From assembly GCA_008501735.1 (NCBI GenBank), contig QQUF01000029.1, positions 19,678 through 83,677 of the forward strand: a stretch of DNA of 64,000 nt. Direction: 5' to 3'. This document shows positions 26,019 to 34,796 of this stretch, piece by piece. The stretch is from Calditrichota bacterium. Its GTDB lineage: Bacteria > CLD3. Position numbers and translations under genes: made by a program. The notes beneath the pieces were generated by a model that saw only the letters and a list, made by a program, of their open reading frames with translations, did no database searches and had not been told where the DNA came from. Numbering within the stretch: position 1 is the first letter of the stretch; each line of letters opens with the position of its first letter.

Positions 26019-26926
26019 ATTTTTGATTGAATTTTTTCGAGGACTTCGTCTTGTGAAAGTTCGTCAAGGTTCAAAAACTCCATTCCTTTTACCTTTTTAA
26101 ACCAAGTAACTTGCCTTTTCGCAAAATTTCTTGTGAATTGTTTCATCAAAACAACTGCTTCGTCAAGCGTCAACTCTCGTTTGAGAAATTGCAAAACTTC
26201 TTTGTAGCCGACAGTGTTCAAAAGTCTCTCAGACTCGCTGAAACCTTCACTCTTCAAATTCTTCACTTCTTCCAAAAAACCTTCGCGAAACATTTCGTCA
26301 ACTCTGAAATTTATTCTTTCGTAAAGTTTCTCACGTTCACGAGTAAAACAAAACTGCACGAATTCTAACTCACTTTCTTTTTGCTCCGAAAAGTGCAAAC
26401 TCAAAGGTTTCCCCGAAACTTCAAAAACCTCCAAAGCTCTAACAATCCGAATTTCGTCAGTTGGTTTGACAATTTTTGCGTAGTCAGAATCTACATTTTT
26501 GAGTTTTTCGTAAAGGCTTTCAAGACCAAATTTTTCGATTTCACTTCTCAAGTCTGAACGAACTTTTTCATTTCGGAAATCACCTGTAAAAATGCCTTCG
26601 GTAAGTGCTTTCACGTAAAGTCCTGAACCTCCAACGACAAGTGGAATTTTGCCTTTTGCAAATATTTCGTGGATTCTTTCAGTTGCTTCTTTCCCGAATT
26701 TCCCTGCACTGTAGTAGTCTTCGATTTCTTTGTAGTCAATAAAATGATGTGTGATTTTTGAAAGTTCTTCTTCGGTAGGTTTTGCCGTTCCGATGTCCAT
26801 TTCTTTGAAAATCTGCCGTGAGTCTGCTGAAATAATTTCGGCGTTAATTTTCTCTGCAAGTTTTAGGGAAAGTTCGGTTTTCCCAACAGCAGTTGGACCA
26901 ACAATGACAATAATTTTTCTGGGCAT
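26015..26926 (-). CDS. miaA: tRNA dimethylallyltransferase
   Basis: The 303-residue enzyme transfers a dimethylallyl group to N6 of A37 in tRNAs reading codons that start with U. It has the P-loop [11 protein letters not shown] (residues 10-20), [46 protein letters not shown] and the C-terminal [13 protein letters not shown]. Length is normal. Its ATG overlaps the stop of the preceding small secreted-protein gene (TAATG), indicating translational coupling. Confidence 0.96.
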   Translation of the reverse strand: MPRKIIVIVGPTAVGKTELSLKLAEKINAEIISADSRQIFKEMDIGTAKPTEEELSKITHHFIDYKEIEDYYSAGKFGKEATERIHEIFAKGKIPLVVGGSGLYVKALTEGIFTGDFRNEKVRSDLRSEIEKFGLESLYEKLKNVDSDYAKIVKPTDEIRIVRALEVFEVSGKPLSLHFSEQKESELEFVQFCFTREREKLYERINFRVDEMFREGFLEEVKNLKSEGFSESERLLNTVGYKEVLQFLKRELTLDEAVVLMKQFTRNFAKRQVTWFKKVKGMEFLNLDELSQDEVLEKIQSKI

Positions 26927-27375
26927 TAATGACTAAAAGTGCTAAATCTTGTATTAGAAGGTATTAGACCTTTTGAGGCAGAAAATGAGAAATACGTGTT
27001 TTTAGTTGGTCTGTAACCGAATTCGATTCCGCCAACAAAATCATTTTTCTCAGAATCGCTAAAGTCTTTTTGAAAAGAATTGTAAGGTTGGTTTGCAACT
27101 CCGAGAGTAACATTTGCCTGAAATTTTTCCGTAAACTTGTAATTCATCGTTGTCATAAAAAGATTTGTTAAAGAACTTCCACCACCAGAAGAAGCAAACG
27201 ATGAACTTAGTGAATGCGAGAAACTGATTTTTTCAGGATTCATAAATTCAATCAAAGATTGTGGAGCTGGTTGGGTGAGCCTTTGAGTAAAAGTGTAATT
27301 TTCTGGCTTGTGTTGAGCCAAACTCAAAGAGAAAGAAAGTGCCAAAAGCGTGAGTGTTAAATTTAATTTTTTCAT
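26926..27375 (-). CDS. Small secreted beta-rich protein of unknown function
   Basis: Starting at ATG 27375 after AAGG gives 149 residues; an upstream start adds nine residues before the basic MKKLNLTLTLLALSFSLSLAQ signal peptide. The mature part is Ser-rich with alternating strands (SFSHSLSSSFASSGGGSSL, YKFTEKFQANVTLGV, FVGGIEFGYRPTKNTYFSFSASKG), which looks like a small outer-membrane beta-barrel or barrel fragment. I recognise no family. It overlaps miaA by one base. Confidence 0.7.
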   Translation of the reverse strand: MKKLNLTLTLLALSFSLSLAQHKPENYTFTQRLTQPAPQSLIEFMNPEKISFSHSLSSSFASSGGGSSLTNLFMTTMNYKFTEKFQANVTLGVANQPYNSFQKDFSDSEKNDFVGGIEFGYRPTKNTYFSFSASKGLIPSNTRFSTFSH

Positions 27376-27478
27376 TTTTTTAACCTTTGTAAAAATTTCC
27401 ACTTAAAGTGAAACTACAACTCTAAATTTAATGTTGCATTTTGTTCTTCGCAATTAATTCTTTGTGAAAATTTGAGAA

Positions 27479-30400
27479 CTACTGCTGTTTCTGTAAAGCA
27501 TCGAAGTAAGTTTTGATAATTTCTTGGTAATTTTTGTTGTAACCTTCTTCAAGTGCTTTGAGCAAATCTTCACGAAGTGTGTTTTGTTTCTGACCTAAAT
27601 TTTCAGGCAAGTTTCCGACATTTTTTCTTGTGAAAAATTCTGCTGTCCGAGATTTTCTTTTTCGCGAAAGTTTTTCTTTGTTCACAGAACGTTGAGCGTC
27701 TAAAAGTCTCGAAAGAACTCTTTGTTGCTTACGAACTGTCTTTTGGCTTGCGTTACGTTCTTTCAATTCTTTAGCAATTTCGCCCATTTCTTTTCCGATT
27801 TCACCTAAATCTCCGAGAGGTTTTCCACTACCACCTCTTTCCATTTTCTGTTGCAAAGACTCAAGTGCTTCTTGCAAAGCCTTTTGTTGTGCTGCCAAAG
27901 AACCCATTCCAAGTGGACTCGGATTATTTCCTCCTTGTCCCTGACCTTGTTGTCCACCAGGTTGCATTCCTCCAGGTTTTTGACCTTGTTGTCCTCCAGG
28001 TTGCATTCCCATCATTCCTTGAGTTTGTCCATTAAGACCTTGTTGTTGTCCAGCCATTTGCTGTAATGCTTCCATATACTGTTCCATTCCTGAAGCTGAG
28101 CCTGACATTTGCATTGATTGCATCGCTTGGTTCATTTGCAAAATCGCTTGGTTGATTCCTTGAGTAGCTCTTTCCTGATTTTTTGAAGCCTGTCGCCCTT
28201 TGTTGTCACCAAGACTTTGAGTTGCTTCTTCCATTTCTTCGATGCTTTGTCCCATCGCTCCAAGAAGTCCTGACGAAATGAAAAAGCTTTTCTTAGATAG
28301 TTCGGAAAGTTTTTGAGTGCTTTGTTTTGTCGCTTGAGTTAAGTCTGACTGATTTTTTGCTGACTCGTTCATTCTTGGACTTCGAGGTTGTAAAGTTGCT
28401 GATTCATTTTTGAGTGCTTCTTGTTGGCGTGAAATTTCAAGCATATTTTGGACAAGTTTGCCCATTTCAGAAAGCATTTTATCTAGCTGTTGTTGCTCAA
28501 ATTGCTGTTGTGCTTGTCGCATTTGAGTTGCAAACTGCTGCATTTCTTGAGTTTGTTGTTGTTGATTTTGTTGTGCTTGTTGCTTTTGTCCTTGTTGAAG
28601 TTGCTCGGAGCTTTCTTGCATTTTTTGCTGAGTTTGAGCCTGTTCAAGTTGGTCAGTTGCTTCTTGAAATGCTTCGGGAGTTTTATTTTTTGTGTCTTTA
28701 AAAAGTTCTTCAACCTCTTTGGCAAGTTCTTCCATTTGCTTTTCTTCTTCTGCCAGAGCCTTTTGCTCGTCTGCAAGTTTTTCATTATTCTTTGTGTCTG
28801 TAGAATCGGACTTTGCAGTTTCTTCGTTTAGGTCAACTTGTTTTTGCGAAAGTTCTTCGGCACGTTGGGCGAGTTCGTCAAGTTTTTGTTCAAGTTGAAT
28901 GTTTTTGAAAAGTTCCAAAGAACGCTCAAGTTGGTCTAAGTACTCTTCTTGAGACATTTGAAAATTTTCCATTGCCTGTTCGATTTCTTGTGGGTTTTGT
29001 TGCTCAAGTGCTTTTTGTAATTCTTCCATCGCTTTTTTGATTTCAGGCGAAACAATTTCTTGCATCACTTCTTGAAGTTCTTGGTATTTTTCCAAAATCT
29101 GTTCGGAAATCAAGTTGTTCTTTTCTAACTCCTCAACCATTTCTTGCATCTTTTGAGCCATTTCTTCGATGTTTTCGTTTAACTCTTTTTGTGCTTCGAG
29201 GCTTTCCTCTAACTTTTTCTTTTCTTGCCAATCAAGTTCTTGTTCTTTTTTGAATTCACGAGTTGTCTTTTCCATAAATTCTTCAAGGTCTTGACTTTTC
29301 TCGATTAGTTCTTCAAAAGTTTCTTCAACTTGCATTTGTTCTTCTTCAAACTGAGCAAAAATTTCGTCAATTGAAGGGTAACGAAGTCTGATTTTTTCAG
29401 TCGCAGTTTTCTTCGGACCGGAAACAGTGTCGTTGTCGTAAACTTCGAGGTAAAAAATCACTTCGTCTTCGGGTTGTAAACCTAAGGACTTGAGTTCCCA
29501 AAGCTCTTGAACTTGTGCAAAGGTTACAGTTGTTTTGTCGAGCGGAAGTCTTTTTGAAGTGAATTTTAAAGCCTCTTCGTTTGAGTCAAATTTTTTCACA
29601 GCGTATTTTAGAAGTAACTTTGAAAATCCGTAATCGTCCATAATTTCCGTTGCAATCGGAACTTCCAAATTCTCATTCAAAGTGATGTCTTCCGATGGAT
29701 AAACCAATTTTATCAAAGGAAATTCGTCTTCCAAAGCAACGATTCGGTAGTTAATCGGATTTATTGATTCGATTCCATTTTGGTCTCGCAAATGAAAGGA
29801 GTAAACGTCGTCTTCCAAAACTGTAAAATCTGCGGAAGCGAATTGCTCACCAATTTTCATTTCGGCTGTTTGAAATTTGCCAAAACGGATTTCAGCTTCT
29901 TTCAAAATATTGTTTGCAGAAAGGTCAATTTCCACTTTCGAGCCTTTTAGGGCAATAATTTCGCCAGTGTTCGGAGGAAGTTTTGCAAGGGGAATTCTTG
30001 AGTAACCGGGAGAAATCACTTTTGCTTTGAAGAATCTCACAAACGGTCTTTCTTGAACCGTAACTTTGTAGGAAGGCGTAACGACTTGAGTAATTTTCCC
30101 GAACTTGTTTTCTTTCGTACCTGCGAATTTGTAAAGAAAATTGTCTCGCACTCCGTCAAGTCGAATTTTGTAAGTTGAATCGGAATCCAAAGTTACAACT
30201 CTTGTGTCTTTACGAATTCCCTCTGTCAAAACTAAATTGATTTGCAAAGGCAAGTCTCCGATTCCTTTTGCAGAAACAAAAAGCGAATCGCCTTTCAAAA
30301 CTTTTATATTTTTTGGGAAAACTTCAAGAGCAAATTCGGCTGGTGGAGCAAAGTCTTTTGTCGGAGAAAAGATTCTGTCGAAAGATTTGAGGTAAATATT

Positions 30401-30931
30401 TCCGAGTAGTAAAAAAGGCAGAAGGAAAATCCCAACTGCTGTTACAAAAATTTTTGACGAATTTTTGACAGGCTTTTGGTCAACGTCTAAAGTCAGGTCT
30501 AAATTTTGAATTTGGTCAGCAGAATTTTTGATGGCTCTTTCAACAAAGATTTTGCCTTCCGAGATATTTTTTTCTGAAAATTCTTTAAAAAGTTGAATTG
30601 AGTTTAAGAGTCTATCAGCAATCTCAAGACGTTTTAAACCAATAAATTTGGCAATTTCTTCGTCTGTTTGTTTTTTCACAAATCCGAAAATCTTTCCAAA
30701 CGGGAGAAAGATTTTCCAGAAGAAAAAAGCCAAAACAATCGCAGTTGAAATTCCCAAAGTGATGTTTCTGAAAAATTTTGGTAAGTAGTAAATTCCCTCA
30801 AACAGACCGAAAACAGAAAATAAAATCAAACCTACCGAAACCGTTAACAAAGTTCCCGCAAGTGCTTCGGTTTGGTTAATCTTATTTCTAACCTGTTGAA
30901 CTTTTTCTAAAATTATCTCGAATGATTGCAT
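27479..30931 (-). CDS. DUF4175-family giant membrane protein
   Basis: The 1150-residue protein has two N-terminal transmembrane helices (about residues 25-45 and 53-75) and a third near 160-182, a beta-rich periplasmic-type domain to about 530, then a long coiled coil very rich in Glu, Gln and Lys (about 535-800), and a Gln/Gly/Met low-complexity linker near 930-1010 with the repeated PGGMQPGGQQGQ unit, before a charged C-terminus. The layout fits DUF4175 proteins of Bacteroidota/Chlorobiota and some alphaproteobacteria, whose function is unknown. The coding DNA at 27947-28010 contains a near-exact internal tandem repeat. It stands alone, divergent from the nitrilase operon. Confidence 0.78.
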   Translation of the reverse strand: MQSFEIILEKVQQVRNKINQTEALAGTLLTVSVGLILFSVFGLFEGIYYLPKFFRNITLGISTAIVLAFFFWKIFLPFGKIFGFVKKQTDEEIAKFIGLKRLEIADRLLNSIQLFKEFSEKNISEGKIFVERAIKNSADQIQNLDLTLDVDQKPVKNSSKIFVTAVGIFLLPFLLLGNIYLKSFDRIFSPTKDFAPPAEFALEVFPKNIKVLKGDSLFVSAKGIGDLPLQINLVLTEGIRKDTRVVTLDSDSTYKIRLDGVRDNFLYKFAGTKENKFGKITQVVTPSYKVTVQERPFVRFFKAKVISPGYSRIPLAKLPPNTGEIIALKGSKVEIDLSANNILKEAEIRFGKFQTAEMKIGEQFASADFTVLEDDVYSFHLRDQNGIESINPINYRIVALEDEFPLIKLVYPSEDITLNENLEVPIATEIMDDYGFSKLLLKYAVKKFDSNEEALKFTSKRLPLDKTTVTFAQVQELWELKSLGLQPEDEVIFYLEVYDNDTVSGPKKTATEKIRLRYPSIDEIFAQFEEEQMQVEETFEELIEKSQDLEEFMEKTTREFKKEQELDWQEKKKLEESLEAQKELNENIEEMAQKMQEMVEELEKNNLISEQILEKYQELQEVMQEIVSPEIKKAMEELQKALEQQNPQEIEQAMENFQMSQEEYLDQLERSLELFKNIQLEQKLDELAQRAEELSQKQVDLNEETAKSDSTDTKNNEKLADEQKALAEEEKQMEELAKEVEELFKDTKNKTPEAFQEATDQLEQAQTQQKMQESSEQLQQGQKQQAQQNQQQQTQEMQQFATQMRQAQQQFEQQQLDKMLSEMGKLVQNMLEISRQQEALKNESATLQPRSPRMNESAKNQSDLTQATKQSTQKLSELSKKSFFISSGLLGAMGQSIEEMEEATQSLGDNKGRQASKNQERATQGINQAILQMNQAMQSMQMSGSASGMEQYMEALQQMAGQQQGLNGQTQGMMGMQPGGQQGQKPGGMQPGGQQGQGQGGNNPSPLGMGSLAAQQKALQEALESLQQKMERGGSGKPLGDLGEIGKEMGEIAKELKERNASQKTVRKQQRVLSRLLDAQRSVNKEKLSRKRKSRTAEFFTRKNVGNLPENLGQKQNTLREDLLKALEEGYNKNYQEIIKTYFDALQKQQ

Positions 30932-30998
30932 ACTTATTTCTTAGATTTAAGATGAATGTGAAATTTACAGACTCAAACATTAATTAAAAAGATTTAAA

Positions 30999-31781
30999 AT
31001 GAAAATTCGCCTAATTCAATTCCAACCAAAATTAGAAAAATCAGAAAACCTAAATAAAGCTCTTACTCTCGCAAATTCAAGTGGAATCGAAAGTGTTGAT
31101 GTTGTAGTTTTATCTGAACTTTTCAATACAGGCTACCAACTCGAAAATATTTCAAATTTGGTTGAGAATTCAAACGGTGAAACTTTAACAAAGTTCCGTA
31201 AGTTTGCTCAAATAACTAAGACAAACGTCGTTACAGGAAGCATTCCTTACAAAAATGAGAATGGAGAATTTAGCAACACTTCTTTCGTATTTTCGCGTGA
31301 AGGAGAAGTTTTGAACGTTTACTCAAAAGCTCACCTTTTTGGTTTAATGGAAGAAGAAAAATATTTCGTCGCAGGAAATTCGCTGAACCTTTTTGAACTT
31401 GACGGAACAAAGTGCGGACAAATTATTTGCTACGACTTGCGTTTTCCTGAAATCACAAGGAAATTGGCTTTGAGTGGTGCGGAAATTATTTTTGCTCCAA
31501 TGGAATGGCCTAAACCACGAACAGAAATTTTCAAGACTTTACTGAAAGCCCGTGCAATCGAAAATCAATGTTTTGTAGTTGGTTGCAACGTTGTCGGTGA
31601 AGGATTTCAAGAAGGAGTAACTTTTGAAGGAAACTCTGCAATTGCAAATCCATTCGGAGATTTTGTCGGCGAAATGAAAATGCAAGAAGGAATTTTGGAC
31701 GTTGAAATTGATCTTGAATTAGTGCAAAAGATCCGAACGCAAATTCCTTGTTTTGCTGATAGACGCGAAGAACTTTATTAA
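30999..31781 (+). CDS. Carbon-nitrogen hydrolase (omega-amidase/nitrilase family)
   Basis: The 260-residue protein has the complete nitrilase triad: Glu40 (VVLSELFNTGY), Lys110 (VYSKAHLF) and Cys144 (GQIICYDLRFPE). Length and the ICYDLRFPE context resemble omega-amidase (YafV/Nit2-like), which hydrolyses alpha-ketoglutaramate or alpha-ketosuccinamate in the cytoplasm, although other amides are possible. It leads a tight plus-strand run with a sirtuin gene two bases later and murQ directly after that. Confidence 0.88.
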   Translation: MKIRLIQFQPKLEKSENLNKALTLANSSGIESVDVVVLSELFNTGYQLENISNLVENSNGETLTKFRKFAQITKTNVVTGSIPYKNENGEFSNTSFVFSREGEVLNVYSKAHLFGLMEEEKYFVAGNSLNLFELDGTKCGQIICYDLRFPEITRKLALSGAEIIFAPMEWPKPRTEIFKTLLKARAIENQCFVVGCNVVGEGFQEGVTFEGNSAIANPFGDFVGEMKMQEGILDVEIDLELVQKIRTQIPCFADRREELY

Positions 31782-31783
31782 AA

Positions 31784-32509
31784 ATGTTTTCTAAAGAATT
31801 AAAATCGGCTTTAAGAAGTGCCAAAAATATTGTTTGTCTAACAGGAGCAGGATTTTCTGCCGAAAGTGGAATTCCTACTTTTAGAGGCGAAAAAGGACTT
31901 TGGAAAAATTACTCTCCTGAAGAACTTGCAACTCCTCAAGCCTTTTTACAAAATCCTGAGCTTGTTTGGGAATGGTACACTTTTCGCAAAAAATTAATTC
32001 TTGGAGCAGAGCCAAACGCAGGACATTTTGCTTTGACCGAACTTGAAAATTCAGTTGAGAAGTTTCATTTGATTACTCAAAATGTTGACAATCTTCACCA
32101 ACGAGCAGGAACTCAGAACGTTACCGAACTTCACGGCAATATTTTTAAGTGTCGTTGTTTTCGTTGTGGAAAAGATTTTGAGGAAGGTTTGCCTTTGCAA
32201 GAAGAAATCCCAAGTTGCACTTTTTGTGGCGATTTGATTCGCCCTGGAGTTGTTTGGTTCGGAGAAAGTTTACCTTTCAACGCTTTTTCGGATTCAGCGA
32301 TTTTTGCACGTTCAGCGGATTTTTTCATTTTAGCTGGAACTTCTGCTGTTGTTTATCCAGCTGCAGAATTGCCGATTTATGCTTTGAATGAAGGAGCGTT
32401 TGTTTTAGAAATTAATCCTGAAAGAACGAGGCTTTCTACTTTAGTTAGTGAAAGTATTTTGGAAAAATCAGGAACTGTTTTACCAGAATTAATTAAAATT
32501 TTAAAGTAG
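31784..32509 (+). CDS. cobB: NAD-dependent protein deacylase (Sir2, class III/SIRT5-like)
   Basis: The 241-residue sirtuin has the NAD site LTGAGFSAESGIPTFRG, QNVDNLHQRAG, catalytic His117 (ELHGNI), zinc cysteines at 125/128 and 145/148, and GTSAVVYPAAELP. Tyr65 and Arg68 (YTFRKK) form the Y-x-x-R pair that in class III sirtuins binds succinyl or malonyl groups, so desuccinylase activity is likely besides deacetylation. It is spaced two bases from the nitrilase and its stop abuts the GTG of murQ. Confidence 0.93.
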   Translation: MFSKELKSALRSAKNIVCLTGAGFSAESGIPTFRGEKGLWKNYSPEELATPQAFLQNPELVWEWYTFRKKLILGAEPNAGHFALTELENSVEKFHLITQNVDNLHQRAGTQNVTELHGNIFKCRCFRCGKDFEEGLPLQEEIPSCTFCGDLIRPGVVWFGESLPFNAFSDSAIFARSADFFILAGTSAVVYPAAELPIYALNEGAFVLEINPERTRLSTLVSESILEKSGTVLPELIKILK

Positions 32510-33415
32510 GTGAAAGTGGACAGAGGAAAACTTTTAACAGAAAGTCGAAACCCAAACTCAATGAATATTGATTCGGCAAGCAGTCTTGAAATTGCAAAAA
32601 TTATCAACGAAGAAGATAAACTTGTTCCATTGGCAATTGAAAAAGAGTTAGAAAACATTGCCAAAGCAATTGATTTGGTTGTTGAAACTTTTGAAAACGG
32701 TGGAAGACTTTTTTACGTTGGAGCAGGAACAAGTGGAAGACTTGGAGTTCTTGATGCTTCAGAATGTCCGCCAACTTTTGGAGTCGAAAGAGAACTTGTA
32801 CAAGGAATCATCGCAGGTGGCGAAAAGGCTTTGACTCGTTCAATCGAAGGAGCAGAAGATTTTGAAAAAGATGGTGCCAAAGCAATTTTGGGAAAAAATG
32901 TTTCGGCGAAAGACACAATTTTCGGAATCGCAGCAGGAAGCACAACGCCTTATGTTCTTGGAGCTTTGAAAAAAGGTAAAAAATTAGGTTGTAAAACGAT
33001 TTTCTTTAGTTGTAACTCTGAAGCTAAAAATTTGGTTTCCGTTGATGTTTACATTTTACCACAAGTTGGACCTGAAGTTGTAACGGGTTCAACTAGAATG
33101 AAAGCAGGAACAGCCACAAAACTTGTTTTGAATTCAGTAACAACAGGAACTATGATTAAGATTGGAAAAGTTTACGAAAATTTAATGGTTGACCTAAAAC
33201 CTTTAAATGTAAAATTAGTTGATAGAAGTAACAGAATTCTTAGACAAGCACTTAGTATTGAAGCAGACGAAGCGAAAAATTTGATTGCAACCTCAAAAGG
33301 AAACCTCAAAATAGCAATTTTAATTAAAAAATTAGGTATTGGATTTACCGAAGCAAAAGAGCTTTTGAGTGATTACAGAGGAAATGTTCGAGTTATTTTA
33401 CAACAAAAATTGTAA
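32510..33415 (+). CDS. murQ: N-acetylmuramic acid 6-phosphate etherase
   Basis: The 301-residue protein begins at GTG 32510, directly after the sirtuin stop. MurQ cleaves the lactyl ether of MurNAc-6-phosphate to give GlcNAc-6-phosphate and D-lactate in cell-wall recycling. Signatures are LLTESRNPNS, the SIS-domain VGAGTSGRLGVLDASECPPTFG with catalytic Glu85, SIEGAED with Glu116, and GPEVVTGSTRMKAGTATK. No MurNAc kinase or transporter gene is adjacent. The FAD oxidase at 20.4 kb could in principle use the D-lactate, but the two are 10 kb apart. Confidence 0.95.
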   Translation: MKVDRGKLLTESRNPNSMNIDSASSLEIAKIINEEDKLVPLAIEKELENIAKAIDLVVETFENGGRLFYVGAGTSGRLGVLDASECPPTFGVERELVQGIIAGGEKALTRSIEGAEDFEKDGAKAILGKNVSAKDTIFGIAAGSTTPYVLGALKKGKKLGCKTIFFSCNSEAKNLVSVDVYILPQVGPEVVTGSTRMKAGTATKLVLNSVTTGTMIKIGKVYENLMVDLKPLNVKLVDRSNRILRQALSIEADEAKNLIATSKGNLKIAILIKKLGIGFTEAKELLSDYRGNVRVILQQKL

Positions 33416-33552
33416 TAATTTCGACATTATCCTTATAAATTATAATTTTAAGCACTTTAAAGACAATTTTTTACTTGTTTTGTGATAAAAATCAATTATT
33501 TTTTCAATTGTAGTTAAGTGTTTCTTTTACCTTCTAGGGGAGAATAAATTCA

Positions 33553-33729
33553 ATGAGCAAATATGCTAACCTTAAAAGTTTCGTAGAATCATTAGAAGGC
33601 GACTTCTCAAAATTCTATGACAAAGGTAACAAAGCCGCTGGAACAAGAGTTCGTAAAGCAATGCTTGATCTTAAAAACATGGCTCAAGATATTAGAGTCG
33701 ATGTTCAAAACATCAAGAACCAAGGCTAA
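33553..33729 (+). CDS. Histone H1-like (Hc1-type) small basic protein
   Basis: A 58-residue frame starts at ATG 33553, downstream of AGGGGAG, and reads MSKYANLKSFVESLEGDF then FYDKGNKAAGTRVRK and a mixed-charge helical end. The KGNKAAGTRVRKAMxDLKxxAQDIR core is that of the short Hc1/histone-H1-like proteins common in Bacteroidota and Chlamydiae, which associate with DNA. It is preceded by a 137-base AT-rich leader after murQ and followed by a hairpin, so it is probably a monocistronic, well-expressed gene. Confidence 0.85.
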   Translation: MSKYANLKSFVESLEGDFSKFYDKGNKAAGTRVRKAMLDLKNMAQDIRVDVQNIKNQG

Positions 33730-33738
33730 AGTTTTTGT

Positions 33739-33771
33739 GCAAGTGAGATTAGGTTTTTCCTACTCACTTGC
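33739..33771 (+). terminator. Hairpin after the H1-like gene
   Basis: GCAAGTGAG and CTCACTTGC pair, with an inner TAGG/CCTA stem around TTTTT. It ends ten bases after the stop but lacks a trailing T-run, so it may be a weak terminator or a 3'-end stabiliser. Confidence 0.5.
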
Positions 33772-33793
33772 AGAAATTAACAGGTAATCAAGA

Positions 33794-34219
33794 GTGAACA
33801 AGTCATACTTTATTAAAATTTTTATTGGAATTTTACTTTCTGTTTCTATGGCATTTGCTGGAAGTATCTTTACTTATTCAAGTGGTATTTACAACTCAAG
33901 AAGTGGGAAAGTTACTTTAGCTTGGACTATAGAAAATACTTCTAATAATATCAAAGAATTTGAGATTAAAAGAAGTATGGACGGAAGTTCTTTTAATATT
34001 ATTTCAGTAATTCCATTCTCAACGGGTATTGATAATTCATTTGAATTTATAGATAATGAAATATTTCGCTCCCTCCCAAAACCATCTTCAACAGTTTTTT
34101 ATTACCGAATAGATGCTAAAGATTCCAATGGAAACACTATTGAATCTCTCAATCAACCAGTTGGTGTGATTGCAGGAATCGGCTCTACTTGGGGAAGTAT
34201 AAAAGCTCTCTTTAGATAG
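33794..34219 (+). CDS. Small secreted fibronectin-like protein, unknown function
   Basis: This 141-residue product begins at GTG 33794. It has a signal peptide (FIKIFIGILLSVSMAFA) and one beta-sandwich-like domain (VTLAWTIENTSNNIKEFEIKR, then FYYRIDAKDSNGNTIES) whose pattern resembles a fibronectin type III module used alone. I recognise no named family. It starts a run of tightly spaced plus-strand genes that all encode envelope proteins. Confidence 0.72.
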   Translation: MNKSYFIKIFIGILLSVSMAFAGSIFTYSSGIYNSRSGKVTLAWTIENTSNNIKEFEIKRSMDGSSFNIISVIPFSTGIDNSFEFIDNEIFRSLPKPSSTVFYYRIDAKDSNGNTIESLNQPVGVIAGIGSTWGSIKALFR

Positions 34220-34255
34220 TAATTTTTTCAAAATTTTAAGTAGGAAGTAGCAAAA

Positions 34256-34792
34256 TTGAGTAGCGAAAATCTTGCACATTTTTTAGCAGATAGATACCAA
34301 AGAAGAAGTTATGTTGTTTTTTCAGCTTTACTTCCAGATATTCCAACTCAGCCTGAAAATTGGGAAGGGTTTCCACCAGATTTGCTGATAATCAAAGGTA
34401 AAGAAAAGAAAGTCTTTGCTATTGAAAATAAAGACTCCTTAGAAGATGAAACAAAAACTCTTTTAAAATGGGATTCATATTCTGATAACCATAAATATGA
34501 GTTTGAAGTAGTCGTACGTGACGAAGAAGCTTTAAAGTTAGCACAAGCAATAAAACTTGAAAATAAGTACCGTGCAAAAGTTACTTTGATGGTTTCTAAA
34601 GACGTTAGAAAACGTAAATCAAGTAATCCAGGACAAGCACAAGTTGAACGCCAACAAAACATAAAACGTTACGTTGCAATCGTTGCAGTAATAATTATGA
34701 TTGGAATGACTTTAGGGTTCTACTTAAAATCATCACAAAATGCTTCCTCAAATACTCCAACTAGTGAATTGCCAATTCCTTCTTCAAAATAA
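34256..34792 (+). CDS. Membrane-anchored protein with PD-(D/E)xK-like N-terminal domain
   Basis: The 178-residue protein starts at TTG 34256 (GGAAG upstream). Residues 41-59 read PDLLIIKGKEKKVFAIENK, which fits the restriction-endonuclease-fold core P-D-x(n)-E-x-K. Residues about 140-160 are a single transmembrane helix (VAIVAVIIMIGMTLGFYL) followed by a short Ser/Pro tail. A nuclease-like domain on a C-terminal anchor with no signal peptide would face the cytoplasm. Whether it is an active nuclease or a degenerate scaffold cannot be told. It is cotranscribed with the SPOR protein four bases downstream. Confidence 0.55.
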   Translation: MSSENLAHFLADRYQRRSYVVFSALLPDIPTQPENWEGFPPDLLIIKGKEKKVFAIENKDSLEDETKTLLKWDSYSDNHKYEFEVVVRDEEALKLAQAIKLENKYRAKVTLMVSKDVRKRKSSNPGQAQVERQQNIKRYVAIVAVIIMIGMTLGFYLKSSQNASSNTPTSELPIPSSK

Positions 34793-34796
34793 ATTT

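Noticed and set aside
28414..28898. Several long plus-strand frames opposite the DUF4175 coiled coil
   Set aside because: They are low-complexity Leu/Ser/Phe/Cys translations of the Gln/Glu/Lys-rich gene on the other strand.
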